DNA of 64,000 nucleotides. Source: Sulfurovum riftiae. GTDB taxonomy: Bacteria > Campylobacterota > Campylobacteria > Campylobacterales > Sulfurovaceae. How positions within the stretch are numbered: the first letter of the stretch is position 1; every line of letters begins with the position of its first letter. The position numbers and the translations under genes were made by a program. Location: positions 62,001 through 126,000 of the forward strand of contig NZ_LNKT01000034.1 of the NCBI RefSeq assembly GCF_001595645.1, read 5' to 3'. This document shows, one piece after another, positions 1-5,875 of this stretch. Under the pieces are notes generated by a model that was not told where the DNA came from, made no database searches, and saw only the letters and a program-made list of their open reading frames with translations.

Positions 1-1
1 C

Positions 2-373
2 AGTATTGTAAGTGCTACGGTCATGACCCTTTCAGACGACAACAACTCAAAAGTCATGACAGACCAATACAAACTTGCATGGAGTGCCTATGCGGTTGTC
101 CCCACACGGGTGACTGGATCTGCCCTTACGGATCGGGGATTTAAAAGCAGCGATATGATATATGATCTGAAACTTTACTATAATTATCAGCCCTGGAACA
201 ATGCACCATCCAGCTATGCCGACGCCAATGTGCCAAACAGTACACTTGTAACCAATGTCAGATCTTTCAGGTTCGTAGGTAAAGGAGATACTGTCCGTTT
301 CAAGATATGTGTCGCCGAAGCGATCGGAGATGGCAACATTACATCCTGCAAAGAAAAGGCGGTGATCCGATGA
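2..373 (+). CDS. C-terminal part of a pseudopilin-like protein (5' end outside window)
   Basis: The frame is open to the left edge of the window, so the N-terminus is missing; about 123 residues are visible. They are hydrophilic, contain two cysteines near the end (KIC and SCK), and carry no membrane segment, which fits the globular head of a type II secretion or type IV pilus minor pilin. The stop overlaps the start of the next gene (ATGA at 370-373), so the two are translationally coupled, and that next gene has a prepilin-type leader. The assignment therefore rests mostly on context; the missing N-terminus would have held the diagnostic leader peptide. Confidence 0.55.
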   Translation, partial: SIVSATVMTLSDDNNSKVMTDQYKLAWSAYAVVPTRVTGSALTDRGFKSSDMIYDLKLYYNYQPWNNAPSSYADANVPNSTLVTNVRSFRFVGKGDTVRFKICVAEAIGDGNITSCKEKAVIR

Positions 374-855
374 GAAAAGCATTTTCCATGATAACAGCCA
401 TATTTGTCATACTTATTATGGCAACATTGGCAGCATTTATTTTAAATATCTCAAGTAAAGCCGTAAGCACTACTCTTTTTCAGTATAAAAAAGAACAGGC
501 TGTTCTCTATGCAAAAAGTTATACAGAGCTTGCCATTCTCGCCGCAACAGCAAATGATAGTAATGTAACAAACTGTGCGGAAAACATCAATGCCTATGTC
601 GATGGCACACAAACAGAAGTAAGAAATGGAAAGGGCTATGAAGTACAAACAAGGATAGCCTATATTGGGAATGGCTTGGCCTGTTCCGGGACACGAATAC
701 TCACACCTGGAAATACGATCATTACTCCTAATGAAACGCAGATTATTGTAGATGTCTATGTCCGATACAGAGATCCGAGTGCTGTTGCTGCAGCCGGAAT
801 AGCTACCGGTGCACCATGGGTTACTTACCATCGACGTACTCTACAAAAGCTTTAA
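370..855 (+). CDS. prepilin-type (pseudopilin) protein
   Basis: 161 residues. The N-terminus is MRKAFSMITAIFVILIM followed by a continuous hydrophobic stretch to about residue 30, the layout of a class III (prepilin peptidase) leader with a very short basic head and cleavage after Ala4 before Phe. Position 5 of the mature chain is Thr where most pilins have Glu; loss of this Glu is known in GspK-type tip pseudopilins, although those are usually longer. The remaining part is a soluble domain with Cys residues near 71 and 103. The ATG at 370 was chosen over a longer reading frame because it is preceded by AAAGGCGG and overlaps the upstream stop. Likely an inner-membrane, periplasm-facing component of a type II secretion or pilus machine. 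Confidence 0.65.
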   Translation: MRKAFSMITAIFVILIMATLAAFILNISSKAVSTTLFQYKKEQAVLYAKSYTELAILAATANDSNVTNCAENINAYVDGTQTEVRNGKGYEVQTRIAYIGNGLACSGTRILTPGNTIITPNETQIIVDVYVRYRDPSAVAAAGIATGAPWVTYHRRTLQKL

Positions 856-867
856 GAAAGGCTTTTC

Positions 868-885
868 GGTTTCTATCAAGAAACC
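868..885 (+). terminator. hairpin after the pseudopilin operon
   Basis: A 7-bp inverted repeat (GGTTTCT / AGAAACC, 4-base loop) lies 13 bases after the stop codon. It is followed by a C/T-rich rather than a clean T tract, so it is a weak candidate terminator. Confidence 0.35.
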
Positions 886-987
886 TCTCCCCATTTACCC
901 TTCATTAAGTCTATTAAGTTACAATTAAGTATGGAGAATAAAGGGCCTCTCCGGCTCTCTCCGTATCTTACATTTAAAGGATTTATC

Positions 988-1521
988 ATGAATAAAAGTA
1001 TTACAGGAAGACATTTTGAACTGACTGATGCCATTAAAGCATATGCAGACGCTCTCTTGGATGGATTGAACAAATATAATTTGGACATCACTTCAGCGAA
1101 TGTGGTCATTTCAGCCAATGAGAAGAACGGGAAAAAAGGTTTTACTGTAGAGTTCATTGTAAATCTGAAAGATAAGAATACCATCGTCATCACACAGGTC
1201 GACAAAGATGTGTATGCAGCTATGGACGTCGCCAGTGAAAGAGTGAAAAAGGGCCTCAGAAGACATAAAGAGAAGATCAAAGACCATAAGGTCATGAGTT
1301 TCAAAGATATGGGTGAAGAAGCGGAAGCGGTATCGGAAATAGCCACTGAAGACATCGAGATCGTCCCTATGGACCTTGAACTTCACAAGCCGCTTGACTT
1401 CGAAGAGGCAATCGATGCGCTCAGAGAAGAGAAGAAAAGACAGTTCATCGTCTTTAACGACTATGACGGCAATATGAGGGTTATGTACAAAAGAGCCGAC
1501 GGAAAATTCGGCCTTTATTAA
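988..1521 (+). CDS. hpf: ribosome hibernation promoting factor, long form
   Basis: 177 residues. Residues 1-95 match the S30AE/HPF fold (start MNKSITGRHFELTDAIKAYA, a basic helix with RVKKGLRRHKEKIKDHK), and residues 120-177 form the C-terminal dimerisation domain ending in FNVDY-like IVFNDYDGNMRVMYKRADG. Long HPF joins 70S ribosomes into inactive 100S dimers in stationary phase. The start at 988 has AAAGGATTT directly upstream; an upstream in-frame ATG at 931 has no such site. Three ATTAAGT/ATTAAGT-like direct repeats (about 904-930) precede the gene and could belong to its promoter. Confidence 0.92.
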   Translation: MNKSITGRHFELTDAIKAYADALLDGLNKYNLDITSANVVISANEKNGKKGFTVEFIVNLKDKNTIVITQVDKDVYAAMDVASERVKKGLRRHKEKIKDHKVMSFKDMGEEAEAVSEIATEDIEIVPMDLELHKPLDFEEAIDALREEKKRQFIVFNDYDGNMRVMYKRADGKFGLY

Positions 1522-1524
1522 ACT

Positions 1525-1550
1525 TCGTCATCCCGGACCCGATCCGGGAT
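1525..1550. repeat. GTCATCCCGGA palindromic repeat
   Basis: GTCATCCCGGACCCGATCCG and onward forms a hairpin with an 8-bp stem (1530-1537 with 1543-1550) four bases after the hpf stop. An inverted, one-mismatch copy occurs at 46711-46735, and a related half-element is found inside recG (2953-2990). It belongs to a dispersed family of GTCATCC-headed palindromes; here it may also act as the hpf transcript end. Confidence 0.7.
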
Positions 1551-1574
1551 TTCTCCATTCAATATATCTCTATT

Positions 1575-1861
1575 TTACACTGCCTTTAATTGACCTGTCG
1601 CTATTTTATGTACCATTGACGAAATAAAAGTTTGATAGGAGAGACCCTCTTTGAGTGCGAGAGCTTTTATGGTCTCGACATCATCCTCAAAAAGCCTGAT
1701 ATTATAACTTTTTTTCTTTTTTCAATCGTATTCATAGCTGCCTGTTGCAACAACGCTTTCTCTTTTTCGAATTCTGCTTTTGACAGTGAGACATATTCAC
1801 CGTTTTCGATCTTCTCAAGCAATGCCAACTCTTTTTCACTCAATAGCTTATAACTTTTCAT
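1575..1861 (-). pseudogene. frameshifted antitoxin-like protein
   Basis: Reading from the ATG at 1861 gives MKSYKLLSEKELALLEKIENG and continues as an antitoxin-like helix-rich chain, but stops early at 1667. In the neighbouring frame the chain resumes without a gap (NIRLFEDDVETIKALALKEG, then SYQTFISSMVHKIATG) and ends at 1575. One extra A in the A7 run near 1704-1711 would rejoin the frames as EKRKKSYNIRLFEDD. The whole product would be about 95 residues and resembles the ribbon-helix-helix antitoxins that Campylobacterota often pair with BrnT-like toxins; no toxin gene is adjacent. It is either a decayed orphan antitoxin, a slippage-controlled gene, or a homopolymer sequencing error. Confidence 0.7.
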
Positions 1862-1872
1862 TTTATTAATTA

Positions 1873-1971
1873 TCAATCATGCCCATGGACATGAGATCTA
1901 GACATTATTACTGCGACATAGACTACGATAGCAAAAAGAACGATCATACCTATAAAACCATATAATTCCAT
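1873..1971 (-). CDS. 32-residue single-pass membrane protein with His tail
   Basis: The frame begins MELYGFIGMIVLFAIVVYV, forms one hydrophobic helix (about residues 4-23), and ends with a basic, histidine-rich tail SRSHVHGHD. The start codon overlaps the stop of the 83-residue gene upstream (TAATG) and lies 7-8 bases after a perfect GGAGG, so it is almost certainly translated by coupling. Function is not recognisable; small bitopic proteins of this kind often regulate a larger membrane partner, and the HVHGHD tail could bind metal, but this is inference. Confidence 0.65.
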   Translation of the reverse strand: MELYGFIGMIVLFAIVVYVAVIMSRSHVHGHD

Positions 1972-2222
1972 TATAATTCCTCCAATTCTATCAATTTCTT
2001 GTCTATATCATAACGTTTTTTCTTTAACAAAGCCGCAATGAAGCCAGATATCATTATCCCAATCAATGAAATAAATACAATCCATACAGGAGCTTTCCCC
2101 AAAATGATTTGATAAAGTGCTGCAAAACTTCCTGTGATAATTGTCATCAAAACAATAAAAAAATGCCTATAATCATCTCTTAAAACATTCAGTTCTTCTT
2201 TTACTTTATCAATTTGTCCCAT
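1971..2222 (-). CDS. small two-helix membrane protein
   Basis: 83 residues with a charged, coiled N-terminal part (MGQIDKVKEELNVLRDDYRH), two hydrophobic helices (about 22-40 and 46-66), and a charged C-terminus (KKKRYDIDKKLIELEEL). It lies just downstream of recG on the same strand, 15 bases away, and is coupled to the 32-residue membrane protein that follows. No family was recognised. The topology suggests both ends are cytoplasmic. Confidence 0.65.
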   Translation of the reverse strand: MGQIDKVKEELNVLRDDYRHFFIVLMTIITGSFAALYQIILGKAPVWIVFISLIGIMISGFIAALLKKKRYDIDKKLIELEEL

Positions 2223-2237
2223 ACTTTACCTTCCTTT

Positions 2238-4067
2238 TTATTTGTGCACCCTCTGCTTTGCATAGCTGATGATCCCTTCGTCTTCCGCCATATCGAGCCA
2301 CTTGAAGCGCTGTCCGCTTTGAATAGTTCCATCCAGGATATCTCCGCTGTCACGGAACTTCAGATCGAGTTTGGCAATGTCAAAACCGTTGGTTGTCTGA
2401 CAGAACTGTTCCAGCCTGAAGTTCTCTTTGTTATTGGAAAAAAGATAGCACCAGCTCTTCAGCCCGTTACGTCCAACACGCCCCCTGAGCTGATGCAAGG
2501 TTGCCAATCCGAGACGTTCAGCACCCACAATGACAATAAGCGTCAGTCTCGGAAGTGAGATACCCACTTCGACCACAGTAGTGGCCAAAAGGATATCACC
2601 CTTCTCTCTGAACTCAAGCAATACCTCTTCTTTCTGCTTGTCTTTGCCGTGTGTCACATAGACATTCTCGAACTTCTCTTCCCAGAACTCTCTGCTCTCA
2701 TCCAATGACTGATACGGTACCTCCGTGCTCTCTTCCACCAGCGGATAGATAATGAGTACCTGGTGCTCCCGGGCGATCTCCTCTTTGATATGATTCAACA
2801 ATCCGGGGAAATCTTCTCTTCCGATCGTCTCTGTCAAGACTTCTCTCTCGAAAGGCGTTGTGGTAATGAGACTGACATCCAGAAGTTCAGACTCCATCAT
2901 TGCCTGTGTTCTCGGTATGGGTGTAGCGGAAAACTGCAGGAAGTGCGGTTTTCTGTCATCTCGGACCTGCAACTCGTCATCCTGAACCTGTCGCACAACA
3001 AGCGTTTCAAGGCTTTGGCGCTGTTTGGTTCCGAAACGGTGCTGTTCATCCACCATCACCAAAGAGGCTTCAGGCAGATCTTCTTTGAACAGAAGGGCAT
3101 GGGTACCGATGATAAAATCTGCTTCTTTGTAATTCCCTTCATCCTTACCCTGCATGACCAGTGCGATATTGACATCTTTTGGCAAGTGTTTGCAGGCCTC
3201 CTCATAAAGCTGCAATGCCAGCAGTGAGGTCGGTGCCATCAGAATGCTTTTATGCGGCAAGGCCATCATGACCGATGCCAGGATCACCATCGTTTTACCA
3301 GAGCCCACATCCCCTACAACCATCCGCTTGGCTGCTTTCTCCTCTTGGGAAAGGTCCTTCTGTATCTGAACAATAACATTTTTTTGTTCATTTGTAAGTG
3401 TAAAAGGCAAAGCGGATACAAAAGAATCTATATTTCCGTTCAAGGCACGTATGGCAGGAAAATCCACCCGCTTTCCTCGCAGTTTCTTCAAATGATTAAA
3501 CGCTTCAACAAATTTCAGTACCTCAACTATTTCAGATTTGAACGTACCTTTTTCATACACATCTTCCATACTTTTTGGGAAATGGATACGCATGAGTGTT
3601 GCCACTTCTTTGGAGTCCAACCCTTCGTTAAAGAGATTCTTCTCCGTAATATACACTTCCATCAAGGAAGCGATCTCACTCTCTTTGAGTACCGTTTTGT
3701 ATTTGGGTGTGATTTTTCCTATCTGCTTGATGGAACGGGGCTGGGGCATCTGCAGGTAACCTTTGTACTCATCGAGCTTACCCTGAATGTAATGGGAAGA
3801 GCCTACTTCAAAAAGTTTATGGTGGTAGGGAGTGACACGGAAAAAAGTGGATGAGAGCCTGCGTCCAGACTGCGTAAGCAGAAATGTTACTCTCAGCTTC
3901 CCTCCGTAGACTGAACTCTCTATGACCTTGGCTTCAAGTGTATTTGTCGTTCCCAGTTCCAGAGTCGTTGAGAGTGTGGTATCGTTGTAGGAGGTCGGTA
4001 CGATAAGCGCAAGGTCGAGCAGCGAATAGATCTTGAGTTTTTTAAAAAGTTGTTTTGCTTCTTCCAC
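2238..4067 (-). CDS. recG: ATP-dependent DNA helicase RecG
   Basis: 609 residues. RecG unwinds branched DNA and drives fork regression. Visible in order: the N-terminal wedge/OB region (about 45-125), Walker A GDVGSGKT (about 253), the DExH box VDEQHRFG, motif III FSATPIPRT, and the helicase C-terminal motif QLRGRVGR. The protein starts with GTG and is shorter at the N-terminus than E. coli RecG, as is usual in Campylobacterota. Between the DEQH box and SATPIPRT it has about a dozen extra residues (RQVQDDELQVRDDR) that coincide with a dispersed repeat at 2953-2990. Its own -10 box lies at 4153-4158, and a REP pair sits in the leader. Confidence 0.95.
   Translation of the reverse strand: MEEAKQLFKKLKIYSLLDLALIVPTSYNDTTLSTTLELGTTNTLEAKVIESSVYGGKLRVTFLLTQSGRRLSSTFFRVTPYHHKLFEVGSSHYIQGKLDEYKGYLQMPQPRSIKQIGKITPKYKTVLKESEIASLMEVYITEKNLFNEGLDSKEVATLMRIHFPKSMEDVYEKGTFKSEIVEVLKFVEAFNHLKKLRGKRVDFPAIRALNGNIDSFVSALPFTLTNEQKNVIVQIQKDLSQEEKAAKRMVVGDVGSGKTMVILASVMMALPHKSILMAPTSLLALQLYEEACKHLPKDVNIALVMQGKDEGNYKEADFIIGTHALLFKEDLPEASLVMVDEQHRFGTKQRQSLETLVVRQVQDDELQVRDDRKPHFLQFSATPIPRTQAMMESELLDVSLITTTPFEREVLTETIGREDFPGLLNHIKEEIAREHQVLIIYPLVEESTEVPYQSLDESREFWEEKFENVYVTHGKDKQKEEVLLEFREKGDILLATTVVEVGISLPRLTLIVIVGAERLGLATLHQLRGRVGRNGLKSWCYLFSNNKENFRLEQFCQTTNGFDIAKLDLKFRDSGDILDGTIQSGQRFKWLDMAEDEGIISYAKQRVHK
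2953..2990. repeat. GTCATCC-family repeat inside recG
   Basis: On the plus strand the recG coding sequence carries two head-to-tail units, GTCATCTCGGACCTG and GTCATCCTGAACCTG, separated by six bases. The second unit matches the start of the element upstream of leuA (46654-46668) nearly exactly. It is translated in frame on the minus strand as the unusual linker in RecG. Confidence 0.6.
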
Positions 4068-4080
4068 GACAAATCCCTAG

Positions 4081-4133
4081 GTAGGGTCGGTTTACCGACC
4101 AATGTAATATGGTGGTCGGTGAACCGACCCTAC
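4081..4133. repeat. REP pair (convergent BIME)
   Basis: A GTAG-headed hairpin at 4081-4100 (GTAGGGTCGGTTTACCGACC) faces an inverted copy at 4114-4133 with a TGAACC loop variant. The pair lies between the recG promoter and the recG start, so it is transcribed as part of the recG leader. Confidence 0.85.
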
Positions 4134-4152
4134 GATCTTATTTTATAAGAAG

Positions 4153-4158
4153 ATTATA
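4153..4158 (-). promoter_or_regulatory. -10 box of recG promoter
   Basis: A perfect TATAAT on the minus strand (CGTTATAATC), with no good -35, 85 bases upstream of the recG GTG. This separates recG transcription from the upstream small-RNA locus. Confidence 0.55.
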
Positions 4159-4178
4159 ACGAAGGTTTGAGGGGAATG

Positions 4179-4203
4179 GAAGAAAATATGTCAGATTGAC
4201 ATA
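4179..4203 (-). terminator. terminator of the small-peptide transcript
   Basis: On the minus strand, TATGTCA-ATC-TGACATA (4203-4187) forms a 7-bp AT-rich hairpin directly followed by TTTTCTT. It ends the transcript that would carry the 21-codon ORF, before the recG promoter. Confidence 0.5.
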
Positions 4204-4223
4204 TTTACCGTATCGTACTGATC

Positions 4224-4246
4224 CGCAGGGATGACGAGTCCCTGCG
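4224..4246. other. stable 8-bp hairpin after the 21-codon ORF
   Basis: CGCAGGGA and TCCCTGCG pair with a 7-base loop. On the minus strand it begins six bases after the ORF stop and would protect the 3' end of the message. On the plus strand it is followed by TTTT and could act as a terminator, but no plus-strand gene precedes it. Confidence 0.6.
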
Positions 4247-4251
4247 TTTTC

Positions 4252-4317
4252 TCAATATAACTTTACTGTCAGACAGATCAGTATTATGAGTATGATCAGT
4301 ACTTTCTGTATGTGCAA
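4252..4317 (-). CDS. 21-residue hydrophobic peptide, type I toxin-like
   Basis: An AAAGGAGG site (4330-4323) stands five bases before a TTG start, opening a 21-codon frame: fMHIQKV, then the hydrophobic core LIILIILICL, then TVKLY. Size, charge layout and composition resemble Ibs/Ldr-class membrane toxins of type I toxin-antitoxin systems, though I recognise no named family. The ribosome site and start codon are complementary, in two 8-base blocks, to the 5' end of the RNA encoded just upstream on the same strand (4462-4444). A hairpin and a terminator follow. No good promoter is seen between the upstream terminator and this ORF, so it may be made only by read-through. Toxicity is inferred. 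Confidence 0.6.
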   Translation of the reverse strand: MHIQKVLIILIILICLTVKLY

Positions 4318-4370
4318 GATTTCCTCCTTTTATTGGATTCCCGCTCCACCGCCCAGCCTAAAAACAGGCC

Positions 4371-4404
4371 AAAAAAAAAGGCGGCCAGGGTAACCCTGGT
4401 CGCC
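4371..4404 (-). terminator. strong intrinsic terminator of the small RNA
   Basis: On the minus strand GGCG-A-CCAGGG-TTA-CCCTGG-C-CGCC (4404-4380) is followed by nine T (4379-4371). The stem is ten base pairs with one A/C mismatch. On the plus strand the mismatch becomes a G-U pair, but no T tract follows. Confidence 0.85.
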
Positions 4405-4466
4405 TTTCATCCAAATACTGCCGGGGAGTCACCCAAGCAGCATAAAGGAGGTCGTCTTGCACAACA
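4371..4466 (-). ncRNA. putative regulatory small RNA (~95 nt)
   Basis: A strong promoter (4500-4472) predicts a start near 4466. The RNA begins GUUGUGCAAGACGACCUCCU; its bases GUGCAAGA and CCUCCUUU are complementary to the start codon and Shine-Dalgarno region of the 21-codon ORF downstream, with a 3x3 mismatch between them. A middle stem CUGC-UUGGGUGACUCCCCGG-CAG follows, and the RNA ends with a strong terminator with nine U. No ORF of note lies within it. The layout suggests an antitoxin RNA that blocks translation in trans, or a leader that sequesters the site in cis on read-through. I recognise no Rfam family; a covariance search would decide. Confidence 0.65.
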
Positions 4467-4471
4467 ACGTT

Positions 4472-4500
4472 ATTTTAACAAAAAAACAATATGAAGTCAA
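4472..4500 (-). promoter_or_regulatory. sigma70-type promoter of the small RNA
   Basis: TTGACT (4500-4495), a 17-base spacer, and TAAAAT (4477-4472) on the minus strand. The -35 begins directly after the M16 gene stop codon, so this is an independent transcription unit and not read-through from the peptidase homologue. Confidence 0.75.
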
Positions 4501-5784
4501 TCACTTCTTCGTAACAATAGCAAAAGAGAGAGCTGAAAGCTCTTTATGGGAAGTAATAAATTCGTTCATCTCCTCCAAAGTTACTGTCTCGATCTTCTTA
4601 AGCTGTTCTTTGGAAAAACCGAGCGGCCTGCCATAATAGAACTCGTTGTAAGCCCTGTTGAGTCTCTGACTGAGTGTTTCCACTCTGAGCGGCTCGCTGC
4701 CCACAAGGAACTGTTTGGCTGCTTCAAGTTCCTCCACTGTAATTCCCTTGCTGACAAAGTCATCTACAACTTTTTGCACCAGCTCTTTGGCTTCATCCTG
4801 TGTACTCAGTTTTGTCTGAAGATATCCGCTGAGATAGGAAGCATACTTGGTACGTCTAAGTGCAGAGTAAGCACCATAGGTCAACCCTCTCTTGACGCGG
4901 ATCTCCTCCATCAGTCTTGAACCGAAGCCTGCACCGCCAAGAAGATACTCTGCGATCTTTGCTTTGTACTGGTCTTTCTCTTTATAGGAGTAGTTGAACG
5001 GCGCACCGAAATAGATGTAGGCCTGCTGTGTATCTTCAGGAATGAGGACTGTCTCCCGTTTATCGGAAGCGGTGAAATACTTTGTCTCCTCTTTTTTCAC
5101 TTTTGGCAGAAGAGGGAGTATCTCATCCATATATTTGACCGCTTCATCGAAAGAGATGTCCCCGCCGATAACGGCAATGGCATTGTTGTATCCCATATGT
5201 GTCGAGATAAACGTTTTGATATCATCAAGTGTGATCGACTTGACACTCTCGATCGTTCCGTCGTATGGTCTTGCCAGGGCAGTCCCCTTGAAAAGAGTCT
5301 CTCTGAGCTTCACCGCGGCAATATAGTCGAAATCACTCTTCTTCTGTGTCAGCCAGCCGATCTTCTGGCGTTTGACCTGTTCAAGTGCTTCCTCTGTATA
5401 GTTGGGATCTTTCAAGAGTTCTTTGAGTCTTTCGATGGCATAGGGGAACTCACTCTTGAGTGCCGAGACTTCGAAAACAAAACTTTCACGTCCTACATGG
5501 GCTGTGACATCTACGGCGTGGTCATCGAGCTTCTGTGCAAAACCTACACTGCCATCTTTCTTTGTACCCTCGTTCAGAAGTTTGGCCGACATATCCGCCA
5601 GACCGTCTTTGGTATTGCTCAAGTGCCCGGCATTGGTAAATACCAGCTGCAAAGAGACAATAGGAATGAAGTTCCCCTCTTCAAATACCACAGGTACCTG
5701 TGCATCTTTGATCTTGATCTCTTTTACCATCTCCGCCATTAACACTCCTTGCAATACCATTAAAATCATTAATATTTTTTTCAT
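4501..5784 (-). CDS. M16-family peptidase homologue, probably non-catalytic subunit
   Basis: 427 residues with a Sec signal peptide (MKKILMILMVLQGVLMAE), so periplasmic. Two M16 half-domains are visible: residues about 25-210 and 215-427. The zinc motif HxxEH expected near residues 60-70 is absent (the region reads LADMSAKLLNEG). The C-terminal half keeps the R/Y signature FGSRLMEEIRVKRGLTYG. In two-subunit bacterial M16 enzymes the inactive partner has exactly this pattern. No active partner lies in the window. GGAGAAAAA precedes the ATG. The role, probably peptide turnover or processing in the periplasm, is inferred. Confidence 0.85.
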   Translation of the reverse strand: MKKILMILMVLQGVLMAEMVKEIKIKDAQVPVVFEEGNFIPIVSLQLVFTNAGHLSNTKDGLADMSAKLLNEGTKKDGSVGFAQKLDDHAVDVTAHVGRESFVFEVSALKSEFPYAIERLKELLKDPNYTEEALEQVKRQKIGWLTQKKSDFDYIAAVKLRETLFKGTALARPYDGTIESVKSITLDDIKTFISTHMGYNNAIAVIGGDISFDEAVKYMDEILPLLPKVKKEETKYFTASDKRETVLIPEDTQQAYIYFGAPFNYSYKEKDQYKAKIAEYLLGGAGFGSRLMEEIRVKRGLTYGAYSALRRTKYASYLSGYLQTKLSTQDEAKELVQKVVDDFVSKGITVEELEAAKQFLVGSEPLRVETLSQRLNRAYNEFYYGRPLGFSKEQLKKIETVTLEEMNEFITSHKELSALSFAIVTKK

Positions 5785-5797
5785 TTTTTCTCCACTT

Positions 5798-5859
5798 GGT
5801 CGGTAAACCGACCCTACGCACTACATAAGATAAACCCTTGTAGGGTCGATTTATCGACC
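5798..5859. repeat. REP pair (divergent heads)
   Basis: Inverted REP at 5798-5817 (stem GGTCGGT) and direct REP at 5840-5859 (stem variant GGTCGAT/ATCGACC). The GTAG heads face each other, opposite to the recG pair. They occupy most of the gap between mqnC and the M16 gene. Confidence 0.85.
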
Positions 5860-5875
5860 AATAAAAATAGTTTTT

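Noticed and set aside
4371-4466. Small RNA as SRP 4.5S RNA, 6S RNA or a known riboswitch
   Set aside because: It lacks the GGAA-type SRP loop and conserved blocks, is too short for 6S, and matches no riboswitch core I know.
4312-4494. Plus-strand 60-codon frame covering the small-RNA region
   Set aside because: It runs antisense through a strong terminator and a poly-A tract, has no good ribosome site and low-complexity basic composition. The minus-strand signals explain the region better.
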